A stretch of DNA of 59,501 nt from Pilaira anomala. Its lineage: Eukaryota; Mucoromycota; Mucoromycetes; Mucorales; Mucoraceae. The notes under the pieces are model-generated. The model had not been told where the DNA came from, ran no database searches, and was given only the letters and a program-made list of their open reading frames with translations. A program made the translations under genes and the position numbers. The stretch is from the NCBI GenBank assembly GCA_025716855.1, contig JAIXMQ010000112.1, forward strand, positions 1 through 59,501, in the 5' to 3' direction. Shown piece by piece: positions 1 to 11,247 of the stretch (position 1 is the first letter of the stretch; each line of letters begins with the position of its first letter).

Positions 1-300
1 CGATCTTCTCCAATGTCAATGCAAAATATCTTATCCAATCAAACATCCTCTTCTCCACCGCCACCACCACCTCCTCCTCCTCCTCCTCCACCATTATTTC
101 CTACAACACCTGCTGATGATGAATTAAACAATAGACTGTTTTCTACTCGAAAATTACCATTACCATTACCATCTACTACTACATCTCACCAACAACAGCA
201 TAACCTTCATGATCATACTATTACCCATCAATCTTGGATTACTCCACAACATATGCAACACAGAGCTCAATCCTCTGATTCAAAGTTAAATAAACATTAA
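1..300 (+). CDS. C-terminal exon of an unidentified protein (partial)
   Basis: The reading frame is open from base 1 and ends at TAA 298-300, so this is the 3' end of a gene that starts left of the window. The visible 99 residues are low complexity: a run of about 13 prolines near residues 19-31, then Ser/Thr/His/Gln-rich sequence. Such tails are common in fungal transcription or signalling proteins, but no domain is visible and I cannot name the product. An internal Met at base 13 is not a convincing start because the frame stays open upstream of it. Confidence 0.5.
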   Translation, partial: RSSPMSMQNILSNQTSSSPPPPPPPPPPPPPLFPTTPADDELNNRLFSTRKLPLPLPSTTTSHQQQHNLHDHTITHQSWITPQHMQHRAQSSDSKLNKH

Positions 301-641
301 AATATATATATATATATATATATGTGTGTGTAATTGTATGTATGTAAATATATGTCTATTTTTATTTATGACGAACCGGGCAAAGGAAAATCGTATAATA
401 CTTGACCCAATCAAAGTGTAGATGACGTTAAATAGACCCTCTGTCCAATCAATTTGAATAAAATCTCGCACTTTTTGTTAATCTTTTTTTTTTTTTTTTT
501 TTTTTTCTTTACACAATATAAAACTTTCCTTTTTATATATATATATTTTTGCTTTTTGGTTTTTCTACATTTGGTAACCAACTTTATCATACATATTACC
601 CTAATTGGATTTTTTTAAAATATCATATAAAAAATAAAAAA
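301..641. promoter_or_regulatory. Intergenic/5' region of the MADS-box gene
   Basis: No gene is visible. It holds a TA dinucleotide repeat (about 303-322), a T-run of about 24 near 483-506 and a short TA repeat near 535-546. It must contain the promoter and 5' UTR of the downstream MADS-box gene. I see no specific factor site that I would defend. Confidence 0.35.
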
Positions 642-1687
642 ATGAATCCTAATCAAATGAATTCAGAAGATCCTCTTTTGAATAATATGAAAGATGATGG
701 TGAACATGAGTCAGGTGAAGAATCAGATGCTAAACCTTCAAGACGTTCTGGAAGAAGAAAGATTAAAATTGAATATATCGAGGATAAGAACCGTAGACAT
801 ATTACTTTTTCAAAACGTAAAGCTGGTATCATGAAAAAGGTATTTTTTCTATTTTTTTTTTTATGAGCGAGCACGCGTGAGAAAAAAAAAAAAAAAATAT
901 GTATGTCTAATTTTTTTTTTTTTCTTAATAGGCTTATGAATTAAGTACATTGACAGGTACACAAGTATTACTGTTAGTTGTTTCTGAAACTGGATTAGTC
1001 TATACTTTCACTACCGTCAAATTACAACCTATCGTAACTAAACCCGAAGGAAAGAATCTGATCCAAGCTTGTTTAAACGCGCCTGACCCAATCCCAACTG
1101 ATTCAAATGTAATATAGATATATTCATTGTACCTCTTTATCTTTTTCTAATCTCTTCCTCTTCCTCCTCCTCTTTACACTAGGATAATGATACAGTTGTC
1201 ACTTATAATCCAAATGGTCAATCTCGAGTTGATATCGAAAAGAAAACGATATTATATGAAGAAAAGACAGTGGCAGAAGTAATTCCTACAACAACAACAT
1301 CTACTTCATCTACTTCTGCTGCTGCTGCTGCTGCTACGCTTCCTCCTCCTCCTCCTCCTTCAGCTGCATCTACTGGTGGTTATCCTAATAACACAGTAAC
1401 AACCGCTACAAGCCCATATCAACAACAACCTTATGGTGTCACATCTGCTGGTAATAATAATAATTCGAATTCTACAATGCCTCCTATGGGTACGAATAAT
1501 TATGGTCATCCTAGTTATATGAATTCTCCATATCAACAACAGCAACAACAACAACAACAACAACCACAACAATCTCAACAACAACAATCTCCTCAACAAC
1601 AACAACAGCAACAACCTTATGGTCAAATGCCAGGTCCTCCTTTCTATGGTAACCAACCACCTCAACAACATTATATGCAACCACCTC

Positions 1688-1718
<31 letters not shown>

Positions 1719-1812
1719 TCCTGGGTACTGGCAAAGTAATCCATCTACCAGTCCTGCTTTAAGACAACAAGAAGATGAAAAGGCAAGAAGAGGTCTTGCA
1801 CCCAACAAATAA
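642..1812 (+). CDS. MCM1: SRF/MCM1-type MADS-box transcription factor
   Basis: DNA-binding transcription factor of the type II (SRF-like) MADS family; the yeast homologue Mcm1 works with cofactors in mating, cell-cycle and metabolic gene control. Three exons: 642-839, 932-1108 and 1183-1812, giving 334 aa. The MADS box spans about residues 37-92: the basic part reads KIKIEYIEDKNRRHITFSKR, followed across intron 1 by GIMKK and AYELSTLTGTQVLLLV. The SAM-like extension follows and ends near KNLIQACLN. Exon 3 is almost entirely low complexity: poly-Ala, poly-Pro and long Gln-rich tracts at about 1531-1720, as in Mcm1. The start at 642 follows an A-rich leader and precedes an acidic N-terminus; Met at 657 is an alternative. 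It converges on the SH3 gene with about 150 bp between them. The family call is firm; orthology to yeast Mcm1 itself is inferred. Confidence 0.93.
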
Positions 1813-1915
1813 TTAAAAAGAGAGAGAGAGAGAGAAATTATTACCACATTATTATTATTACTTTAGTTTTTATTTATTTTTATTTTTATTTTTTTTTATT
1901 TTTTTTTTTTTATAC

Positions 1916-1951
<36 letters not shown>

Positions 1952-1961
1952 TTTATATTAT

Positions 1962-4306
1962 TTATTGTTGTTGACTTTCCAAAACTTGCACTTTTTCCAA
2001 CAAATCATAAACGATTTGTTCTAAAGCAGTACGTTTTTCTTTTTCTTCATTTAAAAGTTGTTCAAATTCCTTTCGTACCTTTTCAACTTCATTCTTGGTA
2101 TGATTTTTCAATTTGGTCTCCAGTACTTCGTTACCACTTGAACTATTTCCACCCGAGAAATTAAATCGGGATGCAATGTTCTTGACACCTGAAGGACGAA
2201 CAGGAGCAGATCGTTCTTCTTCTGTTGTTGTTGTTGTGGTTGTGTCTGTTGTATTATTATTATTATTATGCGCACTAGGAGCAGCTTCATTTGCCTTTTC
2301 TTCCCAAAGTCGACGTGTTTGAGTAGGCTTCAAATGTGCTTTGGAAAGTGCATCTCCACCAACTGCAAAGGGTGTAGGGAATTTAGCAAAGATAGGTTTA
2401 ACAGGTTTAGCAGGTGGTGTTCTTTCTCCTCCTTCTTCTTCTTTTGGTGATTCATCTAATTCCTTTTGAAGCACTTGAGTCTGACTAGGTTCCTGACTAA
2501 CGCTTTGAGGTGATCGACGTGCTCGGTTTCCACCAATACGAGCTCTTGCTGGTGTAGTCAATTTAGGTCCAGTAGGTAAAATACCAAATTCAGTCTTTTC
2601 TTGTACTTCTCCGACCGAGGTTGCAGCAGCTTCTTCCTTTTCTGACTCTTCTTCCTCCTTCTCCTCCTTTGGTTTATCTTCTTCTTCTTCAATGACTTCT
2701 TTACTCGTGGCTACGTCTTTCATTGACACTTGTTCAACACCCGATTCCTTTTCTTCTTCATCACTGATGGGTTCCTCTTTCACAACCACAGGTGAGGAAG
2801 GAACACGTTCGAGTTCTTTCGGTACTTGGACTGAGGGCTTAGCACTATCTTCACTACTAAATGAGGTATTACGCTCAGGACCAGGAGGAGGTGGTGATTG
2901 GATAGATTTGGCTACTGACCCTTCAGCTTCCATTGTGGGTTCAGAACTAGGTTCGTCCGTGGTAGATTCTTCTTTTTCTGTTTCGACTCTAGGAGGTTGT
3001 TCTTCTTCTTGTTTAGGTTGCATGTTACGTTCAACCATAGGTTCAGGTTTGGCTTGAACAGGCGATTCTTCAACGGGTGATTGAAGAGCAGCGGGCTTAG
3101 CTGGTGATTGAATAGCCGGCTCAGTGGGTGATTGAACTTCAGCAGCAGCAGCAGGAGCAGGAGCAGCAGCAGCAACAACAGGCTCAGAAGCAGGTTGAGC
3201 AGGAGATTGAACAGTAGGACTGGATACATTTTCCTCTTTTTCATCATTACCTTCTTCTTGATGATTAGGCTCTTCAGAGATAGAAGGAGAAGCAATATGA
3301 GGAGGTACTAAAGCAGCAACAGCAGCACTGGAAGTATGAGAAATAGAAGAAGGTCTTTGAGCAGGCGCTTGAACCGAAATAGGTCTTGTAGTCGCAGGAG
3401 ATTGAACTGAAGCGGGTCTTGGAGGAATAGATCGACGCGTACGTGTAGGAGTAGGAGGCGCAATCGATTCAGGCTCTAATTCACGTACGAAATTAAATGG
3501 AAATACACCTTGTTGGCCTCGCTCGTTCATTCCCTTCCACCATCCTTCATCTACTTCTCGGTCAAGGATTTCAACATATTCGCCTCTTAAAAGACTTAAT
3601 TCGTCTTCACTTTCTGCATCGTATGGGTGTAATACAATGGCCTTACCAACTAGTTTAAATATTTTTTTTTTTTTTAGTTCTCTGTATGGGGGGGGGGGTT
3701 TGTTTAAATAAATATATCTATATATACTTTACGTGATTTAGGTGTGGCTTCAGAAGAAGATGTTTGTTGGTCTGTCACGGTGGGTGTGGTGTTGGGAATG
3801 GCGGGTGAGACGGGGGCTACGGCAGGTGCAGATGCGACAGTAGGTGCTGTGGCTACAGCAGGAGGTGTAGCAGCAGAGGGTGTAGTGGGTGTAACAACAG
3901 AAGAGGGTGCATCAGCAGAAGGTGTAGTAGGTGCGGCAGCAGAAGGTATAGCAGGTGCGGCGGCAGGAGCAGGAGCAGGAGCAGGAGCCGATTTCTCTTG
4001 AGGTTTGACACCTGTCTTTTTCAAACCGGGAAATCCACCTGCTAATAAACTACCAATACCACCTTGCTTTACACCAAAAGCGGCTAATTTGAATCCACCC
4101 TTGGCTGTAAAAAAAAAAAGTAAATGAATGAATTAAAAAAAAAAAAGGGAAAATATCAAGTAATAAAAATATACTTACGTGCATCCTCGTCAGTAGCAGT
4201 AGCTTTTTGTGGTTCAGTTGACTGTAAACCAAGATCAGGACGTCCAGGCATATCAATATCTTCTACATACTAAAAGAATGAATTGAGTTTTTAATTTTTT
4301 TTTTTT

Positions 4307-4386
<80 letters not shown>

Positions 4387-5104
4387 TTATGAGGATATCT
4401 TCCAATTTTACCATTTAATTCACCTCTAGACCATTCAGGGTCAATGACTTCATAAACGTTAATAATACCGCCACGGTGAAGACTAATTTCCCCAGGTTCT
4501 TGCATAGCGTAATCTTCCATAACGCGAGCCATACCAATGACTTTATCCACTATAAATAAACGAGTTGAGTAAAAACAAAAAAAAAAGTTGTTTTATATAT
4601 ATATATATATATGAATACCTTTCTTTTCTTCTACAGGTCTTTCTTCAACTTCTTCAACTTGAGAAGCTTCCGTATCTCCAATAGCTGAATCGTCTTTAAC
4701 AGATTCTACATCTGTAGTCGTAGTTGGTTTCTCGGTGAGTTTGGGGTCAACAGTTTCGGCTTTAGGTTGTTCCTTCTCTTCTCCTTCTTGTACAGTAACA
4801 AACTATAGAATGTATATAAGTAGATGGAAAAGTTTTTATGTTGAATCTAACTTACATTGCTTGGAAAGAAACCTAATGAACCGTCCTTCTTTTTACCAAC
4901 CCACCAATCAGGGTCAGAAATATCAGTCACCTTGATAACTTCTCCAACTTCAAAAGAGATTTCGTCTTCTCTTTCAGCTTCATAAGGATGATGAGCAATA
5001 ACAGTTTTTACTTCTATTTTTTTTTTAAAAAAAAAATAGTCGTTAATACATATAAACTATTCCTTTTTTTTTTATATATCTATCTCTTTCTCTTTACCAG
5101 ACAT
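1962..5104 (-). CDS. Triple-SH3, coiled-coil adaptor protein (CD2AP/CIN85-like layout)
   Basis: Likely a cytoskeletal or endocytic scaffold. Seven exons on the minus strand: 5104-5098, 5013-4856, 4802-4619, 4549-4386, 4269-4179, 4104-3733 and 3649-1962; joined length 2664 nt, 887 aa. SH3-1 lies at about residues 3-58 (ALYDY-like AHHPYEAE, DPDWWVG, GFFPSN). SH3-2 at about 117-175 is more divergent (DPEWSRGEL, GRYPHK). SH3-3 at about 326-387 has LHPYDAE, DEGWWKG and VFPFNFV. Between and after them are Ala/Pro-rich and acidic, Ser/Pro-rich disordered segments with repeated 'QSP' motifs. The last ~55 residues form a heptad-like coiled coil. The first exon codes only MSG, so its start depends on the 7-nt exon; it restores the SH3-1 frame exactly. 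Three N-terminal SH3 domains plus a terminal coiled coil match animal CIN85/CD2AP; fungal SH3 scaffolds such as Bbc1 or Sla1 differ. Function is inferred. Confidence 0.85.
4315..4383. repeat. 69-nt uninterrupted T-run inside an intron
   Basis: Bases 4315-4383 are all T on the plus strand. On the coding (minus) strand of the triple-SH3 gene this is a poly-A run starting directly after the 5' splice site of intron 4 (GT at 4385-4384). Confidence 0.95.
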
Positions 5105-7246
5105 TGGTTTTTTTTTTTTTTAAGTAAGGAGTAAAAAGAAAAAGAACACGAGAATTACATTATTGAGTAAATAAAACAGTTATTTTTGGTTTAAACTCAG
5201 TGTCATGTATCCACCGACGACATAAATGCGCAAAATTGCCTGAAATGAGAACCTACTAGAGGACAACAATAAGAAAAAGAGTCACCGCTTTTTTAAGAGA
5301 AAAAGGTAAGAGAAGCCTATAGTTAAATGTACAAACCAGACCAGAAAAAGGAACACACACACACACACACTAATACTCTGACAACTAAGCAGCTGTGAGG
5401 AGAGGAAATGCATCAAGTAAGATCGTAAAAAGAATGGGCCATAGAGTAATGCCAACTCTTACTACATTCGGGGGACGTCGAGGCTTTTACACATCATGTC
5501 TGGTACTAACTTATACCACTGATAGTTGAACATGTATCTCAATCATATTATTGTTCTTCGTAGCGGTACATTTTATGCATGTGGATCTTTATTTGGACGG
5601 ATTTTTTTTTTTTGACCGTTAAATAAATTATTTCTAGACTGAAGGCTCAAACGATTAACAGTATAATGAAGAAACTACCCTTTTTTTTAAAAAGAGCTAC
5701 ACCATTCGTTCCTCAAGTTATATCCCTTTGCGATATGCGATCCATTGCTTTATTTTATTATTTATTCTCTATGTACTTAATTTTGCAAAAAAAAAAAAAA
5801 AAAAAAAACTCACCCATAATTGTCTTTAACTTCACCGTCTAACTTCACATCAATAATTTCTAACTTCAACACTTATTATTCTCTGACTTTGCACCATTAT
5901 TTTCTGCAACCTCTCGGTATTTACTCAAACACAATTCATCAGGATATTCAAAATATAAAAAGATGGTTATTATTTTAGTTCTCAAAAGACCTCTTTCAGC
6001 TTTATTTTGCTTAATAAAAAAAAAAAGAACCAACAATAAGTCAGTCCAAATAGAGATTCCCCCCCCCCTACTAGATTACAATAGAAGTCAATTGTTGTAC
6101 TCTGGTAGTCTATGCTGCGTGATTATTATTTTTTCAGCATTTTCTAAATAATATATCCATTTATAAAAGTCAGTATGAGTGTTGGATCATATTGATGCTA
6201 TATATTATTTCCAATAGTTCCTGAAACAAAGTGGTACTGAACAAAAAGTGCCTTCATCTAATAATAGTATATCGTAATCATTTTTTCCTCAACTTGTATA
6301 TACTATCCAAACAGACAACAATTCTCTCTGCATTTTCAGTACGATCTCAAATATCATCATCATCATCCAAATAGCAAGCTAGGTAGTTACTTTGCTAACG
6401 AAATGCGGAATGTAATAGCCAAAACAGAAGAGTCTCTAGGTAACCTTCTGATATATATTGATCTGCATCTAGAAATACCATTCTTGAACAAGTGTTGAAA
6501 TCAATATCATTACGACCATTGTAATTAAGTTTTTGGTATGGTATGATGTATGCACATATACTTTGTATTTCTGTTATTGCTGTCAAATATAAGTTACCAA
6601 ATGTCAGAATGAAATTATCGGGCTTACTTTAATATGTAACATCTGCTCTTGTTTTTCTCATGGTAGAGTTAAACTGCGTTACTCACGTACGATGTAATTC
6701 TCTAGCATGAAATACTTTGAACTTGTGGCTTCCCAAGTTCAATCTTCCAAACATCAGAAAACCATATCCAATAGCGGCTGACAGACGAACACCTTTATAA
6801 TTTAACCCACAAGTAAGTTGATTAAAACAAACATATCAACAGTTGCTGATGCTTTATAGAACAAAAGTACCAGTTCAACGATAGATTTACTAAACCTTAG
6901 ACGATACCTCTTTACTTCAAGACCGAGACAAAGAGCCAATGTTTTGACATGAAAGCAATTTCTTGATACAACCTCTTGTATCAAGAAAGACTAAAAAATT
7001 GACGTTGTAGTGGTAAAAGAATATTCATAATGTATCTGAGGAAAGAAAAAGAAGGAAAAAGAACGATGAAAAAAAAAAAAGATAAATAAACCTGTTTGCG
7101 TGTGAATTATTTACGTGTAATGCATGCGATGTGCCAGAGTTTTATAAATTATGAAATTTTCAACCCCCCTCAAGAGGATAAAAGATATATTTTTTTTAAA
7201 AAAAGAGTTTTTTTATTTTTATTTAAAGGAACTCTCCTCCCCTCCA
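5105..7246. other. Gene-poor stretch
   Basis: No supportable gene. It contains a short AC repeat (about 5352-5370), an A-run near 5787-5807 and, at about 6395-6990 on the minus strand, several short open stretches interrupted by stops that might be an old gene remnant; I do not recognise their product. The left end must hold the promoter of the triple-SH3 gene. Confidence 0.4.
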
Positions 7247-7530
7247 ATGATTTCAGAGCCTGCATTCCGTTAAGGAAGAGAGGAGAGAGCGAATTAGTAT
7301 GTGTGATAGATTTAGATAAGAAAGGGAAACCAGGCCCACACGAACACGAGACGATGATTTCAGAGCCTGCATTCCCCCCAACAGAAAGCGACTCCACAAT
7401 GATTTCAGAGCCTGCGTTCCCCCAAGAAGCGACTCCACAATGATTTCAGAGCCTGCATTCCCCACCAGGAAGCAACCCAACAATGATTTCAGAGCCTGCG
7501 TTCCGGTATTGATCTCAGAACTTGCACTCT
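7247..7530 (+). repeat. Direct-repeat array with a 22-bp core
   Basis: Five near-identical copies of ATGATTTCAGAGCCTGC[A/G]TTCC start at 7247, 7354, 7399, 7440 and 7483, and a degenerate sixth copy lies at about 7509-7530. Spacing is 107, 45, 41 and 43 bp. The last three complete units share flanking words such as 'gactccaca', so the array has grown by duplication of a roughly 41-45 bp unit. It sits in noncoding DNA. Confidence 0.85.
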
Positions 7531-8224
7531 GATCGTAAGTCTGGAAAGGGGGACCTTAAGAAAAAGGAAAAGACAGAAGGTCCGCACCATTTTTTTTTTT
7601 TTTTTTTGGCTTGACCACAAAAAAAAAAAAAAAAAGAAAAAAAAAAAGAGAAAAAAGACGCGACCATAAAGCTATTTAAAGCTAGAAAGAAGCTAGCACG
7701 TGATCTATAAAACAACTTATTAGTCATCTTTGTTTCATATATTATATTTTTTTTGTAGTTATAAAACTTACCGACGAGATGTCTATATCGAACTTTATCG
7801 TTTCTCCTCTCCCCTTCTTTTTTTTTTATATATATATGGTATGAATAAAAATTATAAAAATGGAAGAAAAGAAAACAAAAAGGTTCAAGATAACACTTGG
7901 TGATCAACAAAAGCCATGGGAAGTCCTAATGTAAAAAGAAGAAAAGGCACCCAAGCAAAAAGATACTTTCAAACCAGAAGTCTTCACTTTTTTTTTTGTA
8001 TTTTTTTTTTTTTTTAATAGTGTTCTTGTTGCGTGTTGTTGAGTACAGTTGATATATGAGCTTATACCATACTGTTATTCATGAAATGAACGGAATGAGA
8101 ACAACTTTAGTTGCTTTAAAGAAAAAGAAAAAGAAAAAAATAAAAAAATAAAATAATAAAAAGAAAAAAAAATCTTTCTTTTAATGTTTTTTTTCAAGTC
8201 ATCATTTTGTGTGACTAGACCTTT
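7531..8224. other. Low-complexity intergenic stretch
   Basis: No gene seen. It holds several T- and A-runs (about 7590-7655, 7990-8020 and a long A-rich block 8120-8172). Open frames here are produced by the homopolymers. Confidence 0.4.
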
Positions 8225-9335
8225 CAAACTCATTTAAACTGAAACAAATGTACTGTGCTTCCACTCTCAATTTACCAGATGTTTGAAAATACCACTCCAG
8301 CATTTTTTTTTTGTTTTACTTCAGGCCATCTATTTTGATCACGATAAAGACCGAACCTTACACCATAGAAACCACAATTACCATCACCACCCATCCTATG
8401 TATAGCAGTGATAGTGTTTTTGTTTTTGATGTTGACTCACTTAAAGACTTTATCATTCTTACGATCATTATAAATCTGAATACTAAAGATAAAGCAAATA
8501 ATATCAGCCTCTTCATTTACGCTTTTTATAGATCTGCTTACTTATGCAAGTTATTTTTACCTTTCGTATTGTTCAACTTGAACAGGATCTATTTTTGTTT
8601 CAGCTTTTTCTTCATGCTTATTTTTTTCTACTTGGATATACACTATGTAGCGTCAACGTTGTCAATGATAAGTGCGATTTTTCTTTTTTGTTGGCTTAAT
8701 GTTAAATGCCTTGCTTTTACATATTTTACCTGTTGCTCCATCTTCTCCACTTCTTCAACAGCTTTTTCCTTTTTTTCTCTCTTTTTCTTGCTTCTTTTCG
8801 AAAACTTTACGATAGATTGTCAATCTATCATTACTACCCTTGACACCAGTCTTGGCTTTTCTACCCTTTCTATTAATATTGGTAAAGGGAGGCTTTAACA
8901 AACCCATTTTTATTTCTGGATTTAGGATTTTGCTTTTGACTACATTCAAGATTTTGATACATAGCTTCATAAAGTTCAATTTCAGTTGAATATAATTTTA
9001 ATATCTCCTTTAGTTCGATTTCCCTTCTCTTCTTTCTTTATCTTCTAAATCTTTATATTTTCCTTCTCTTCTTCTTTCTTTATCTTCTAAATCTTTATAT
9101 TTTCCTTCTCTTCTTCTTTCTTTATCTTCAGTTACTCCATCTATAAAAAAACAATCCATTCATGTAAGTAGATGAAAAATAAAACAGTTATTATCGTAAA
9201 ACACAGCATCTCAAAGAATGGCAATAATGCAATTTGTTTATCGGTTGCAGTAACTTCATCCTGTGTATCAACATCTTGCTCACTTTCAGCAGCATCATAC
9301 AAATCATTTACTGGTGGTATTTTGAGTCAGATTAA
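8225..9335 (-). pseudogene. Decayed OTU-protease-bearing element, left copy
   Basis: Read on the minus strand, the stretch carries pieces of a protein in several frames. An acidic segment (9300-9230) leads into a 14-residue repeat rich in K/E/R/D, then a basic KGRKAKTGVKG-like segment near 8870, and finally the OTU cysteine-protease signature GGDGNCGF at about 8390-8365. The Asp-Gly-Asn-Cys core of OTU domains is intact, but frames break repeatedly and the frame stops soon after. OTU domains occur in host deubiquitinases and in some transposon proteins; the repetition and decay favour a mobile element. About 500 bp (8225-8728) match, in inverted orientation, 15188-15625 plus 16509-16575. Relative to that copy, roughly 880 bp are missing at about 8305. 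The plus-strand open frame 8311-8898 is antisense to this and not a gene. Confidence 0.6.
9023..9138 (-). repeat. 42-bp tandem repeat coding for a charged 14-residue unit
   Basis: About 2.7 units of 39-42 bp (boundaries near 9023, 9062 and 9104). On the minus strand each unit reads close to KYKDLEDKERRREG, a charged helix-like unit. The period is a multiple of three, so it expanded while in a reading frame or without breaking it. It lies inside the decayed OTU-bearing element. Confidence 0.8.
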
Positions 9336-10626
9336 AACAAAAGTGAGAAATAAAAAGAAAAAAGGATTACAGTTGTATGTATCATTATCTCAGTTTACAT
9401 GAGTTTTATATCTGTGTCTTTTCCAAAAGTAGAACAACCGACCCGAACTACTGGTCATTTATTAAAAACGATAATTATTTGTATATATCATTTCCACAAT
9501 CCTCATGTGAGTATTGTTGCTTATTTCTAAATTGTACTATCTGCAACTCAAGGGCCCATTCCCAAACTCAATATGGTGTTTAAGTCTTAACTACAACATA
9601 TGTGATCAATTGTTTATAGACAATAATAACACTCTTTCGAAATCCTGTATAATAGGCATCTTCACTAACAGTAGTATATTTCTCTTACAATTTTTATAAA
9701 TGAAGAGCAATATCTCTTTTCTATTGTACTTTCGATTTTTTTTTTTGGGGGGTTTACATAAAACTATCAAATCTATTTCAACTCGCACCGAAATTACAGC
9801 TATATGCATTTATGTACCAATAACGTGTACTTATGTATGGTTTAAATTTCAAGTATACAAGATCCACCATCCTACTAATGAATGCATTTTGGCCAAGGGC
9901 ATATTTTTTCCACATTTGAGGTTTGCCTGGGATGTGAACATAAGAAAGTTTGGGATATGCACGCAGTCCAGGGTGAAGATGAGAAAAGTAGAAGGTGGTT
10001 TGCAATGGAAATACAATGGTCGCAGTAGTATTGATAATAGCAGTAGAATAGAACCGAGGGAGACAGTGGATGGTATTGGATATTCCAAGTATGGATGTTT
10101 GACTGCCACTGTTGGTATGTATTGACAGGTGATCTAAGGAACAATAGCTTATTTGAAGCTTAAAGCGATCAGCGTTGTTTGCCTTTTTTTTTTTAATTAA
10201 CTTATTACGCGGTTAGCTTAGATCATACTTGTTCCTGTTGTGATGTTTACCTTTACATGAAGCCATGCCATTAAGATGTCTTGCAATAATTACGCTACTT
10301 ATATAGTGCTTACGTGGTTTCCCTCAATAGAGTTCAAGAGCACAGCTATACTTTCACTAAGGGCGCTGCCTAAGGCTGCTACCGACATAGCCTAAGGTCT
10401 AAATGTCAGATTCCTACATTATCGCAAGACACCAAGAGATATTCATAAAGCTGAAGAAATTTCCGAGATTAAAAAGTCTGCTTTTTTGAAGTCGGGGAAA
10501 AGAGTTGTAGTAAATCACGGATGACTTTTATCCGGATTTATAAAAAGTATAACCAGGCACATTGTCACGTGAATAAGGTTTTTTATAACTTTTGCATGAA
10601 ATACACCATTACATCAAATTTTTTTT
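9336..10626. other. Mostly uncharacterised stretch
   Basis: No recognisable family. The segment 9830-10130 is richer in G+C than its surroundings and is open in at least four frames, including the 141-codon plus frame listed separately. The rest shows only scattered stops and short runs. Confidence 0.35.
9700..10125 (+). CDS. Uncharacterised 141-aa open frame
   Basis: An ATG-started frame of 141 codons ending TGA at 10123-10125. The first half is hydrophobic and aromatic, partly because of a T-run; the second half is basic and mixed in composition. Three minus-strand frames are also open over 9850-10130, so open-frame length alone is weak evidence. No domain, signal or close relative is recognisable. 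It could equally be antisense to a decayed gene. Confidence 0.2.
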   Translation: MKSNISFLLYFRFFFLGGLHKTIKSISTRTEITAICIYVPITCTYVWFKFQVYKIHHPTNECILAKGIFFPHLRFAWDVNIRKFGICTQSRVKMRKVEGGLQWKYNGRSSIDNSSRIEPRETVDGIGYSKYGCLTATVGMY

Positions 10627-10720
10627 TCACATGGCATACAGGCAGGTTTTTTTTCTTATACGCCAGACAAACAGGGGGTTTTTTTTTCACATACGCCAGA
10701 CAAACAGGGGTTTTTTTTTC
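10627..10720 (+). repeat. Three ~33-bp tandem units ending in T-runs
   Basis: Units of the form 'catacgccagacaaacaggggg' followed by 8-9 T and 'tcac' repeat at about 10627 (diverged), 10658 and 10691. The last two are nearly identical. Noncoding. Confidence 0.75.
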
Positions 10721-11247
10721 ATTATAAATCATCTTTTTTTTTATTTTGTTCTTTTCTTTCACTTTCTTCTTTTTACATATATTCCTTCCTTACCGCTCCA
10801 TTTTTAATCTCTTCTTTTGCCACACTCCTTATCTAGAGAAGAGATTGTTCCAAAAAAAAAAAAAAAAAAAAAAAAAACCTGTGCATAAAACATGTTGTTA
10901 TCAATGGTAAGTCTAATAATTTTATCAAAAAATAAATGATTCATTTTGTCTAATAAATCTCAAATAGAAAATGATCCTTTTTTCTTTTTTGTCCAAATTA
11001 CAAGTGAAAAAAGAACAAGTTACCTGTTTTTTTGTTAAAAAAAAACAAGAATTATACTAGTCTTTTCTTAAAAAAAACTGTAAAGTATTTTGGTGGCTAG
11101 TTGGATAAAATTGATCCGTGATTTCAATACCTCATTTTTTACTACTCTTTTACCCAGCACCTTTTTTTTTTTTTGAAGCACCAATACAAATTGGCAGTTT
11201 TTCAGTTTGTGGTATTTTTTCTTATTCAGCGCGTTTTTGCAATCAAG
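10721..11247. other. Intergenic stretch
   Basis: No gene seen. Contains an A-run of about 26 at 10852-10877 and several shorter T and A runs. Confidence 0.4.

Noticed and set aside
1360..1744. Leu- and Val-rich minus-strand frames
   Set aside because: Shadows of the CAA/CAG repeats that encode the glutamine tracts of the MADS-box protein.
7247..7530. CRISPR-like look of the 22-bp direct repeats
   Set aside because: Spacing is irregular, spacers are related to one another, there are no cas genes, and the surrounding DNA is eukaryotic.
8311..8898. 195-codon plus-strand frame resembling a multi-pass membrane protein
   Set aside because: It is antisense to the OTU-bearing element; hydrophobicity comes from reading A-rich coding sequence backwards. 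The inverted copy at 15.1-15.7 kb shows the same shadow.
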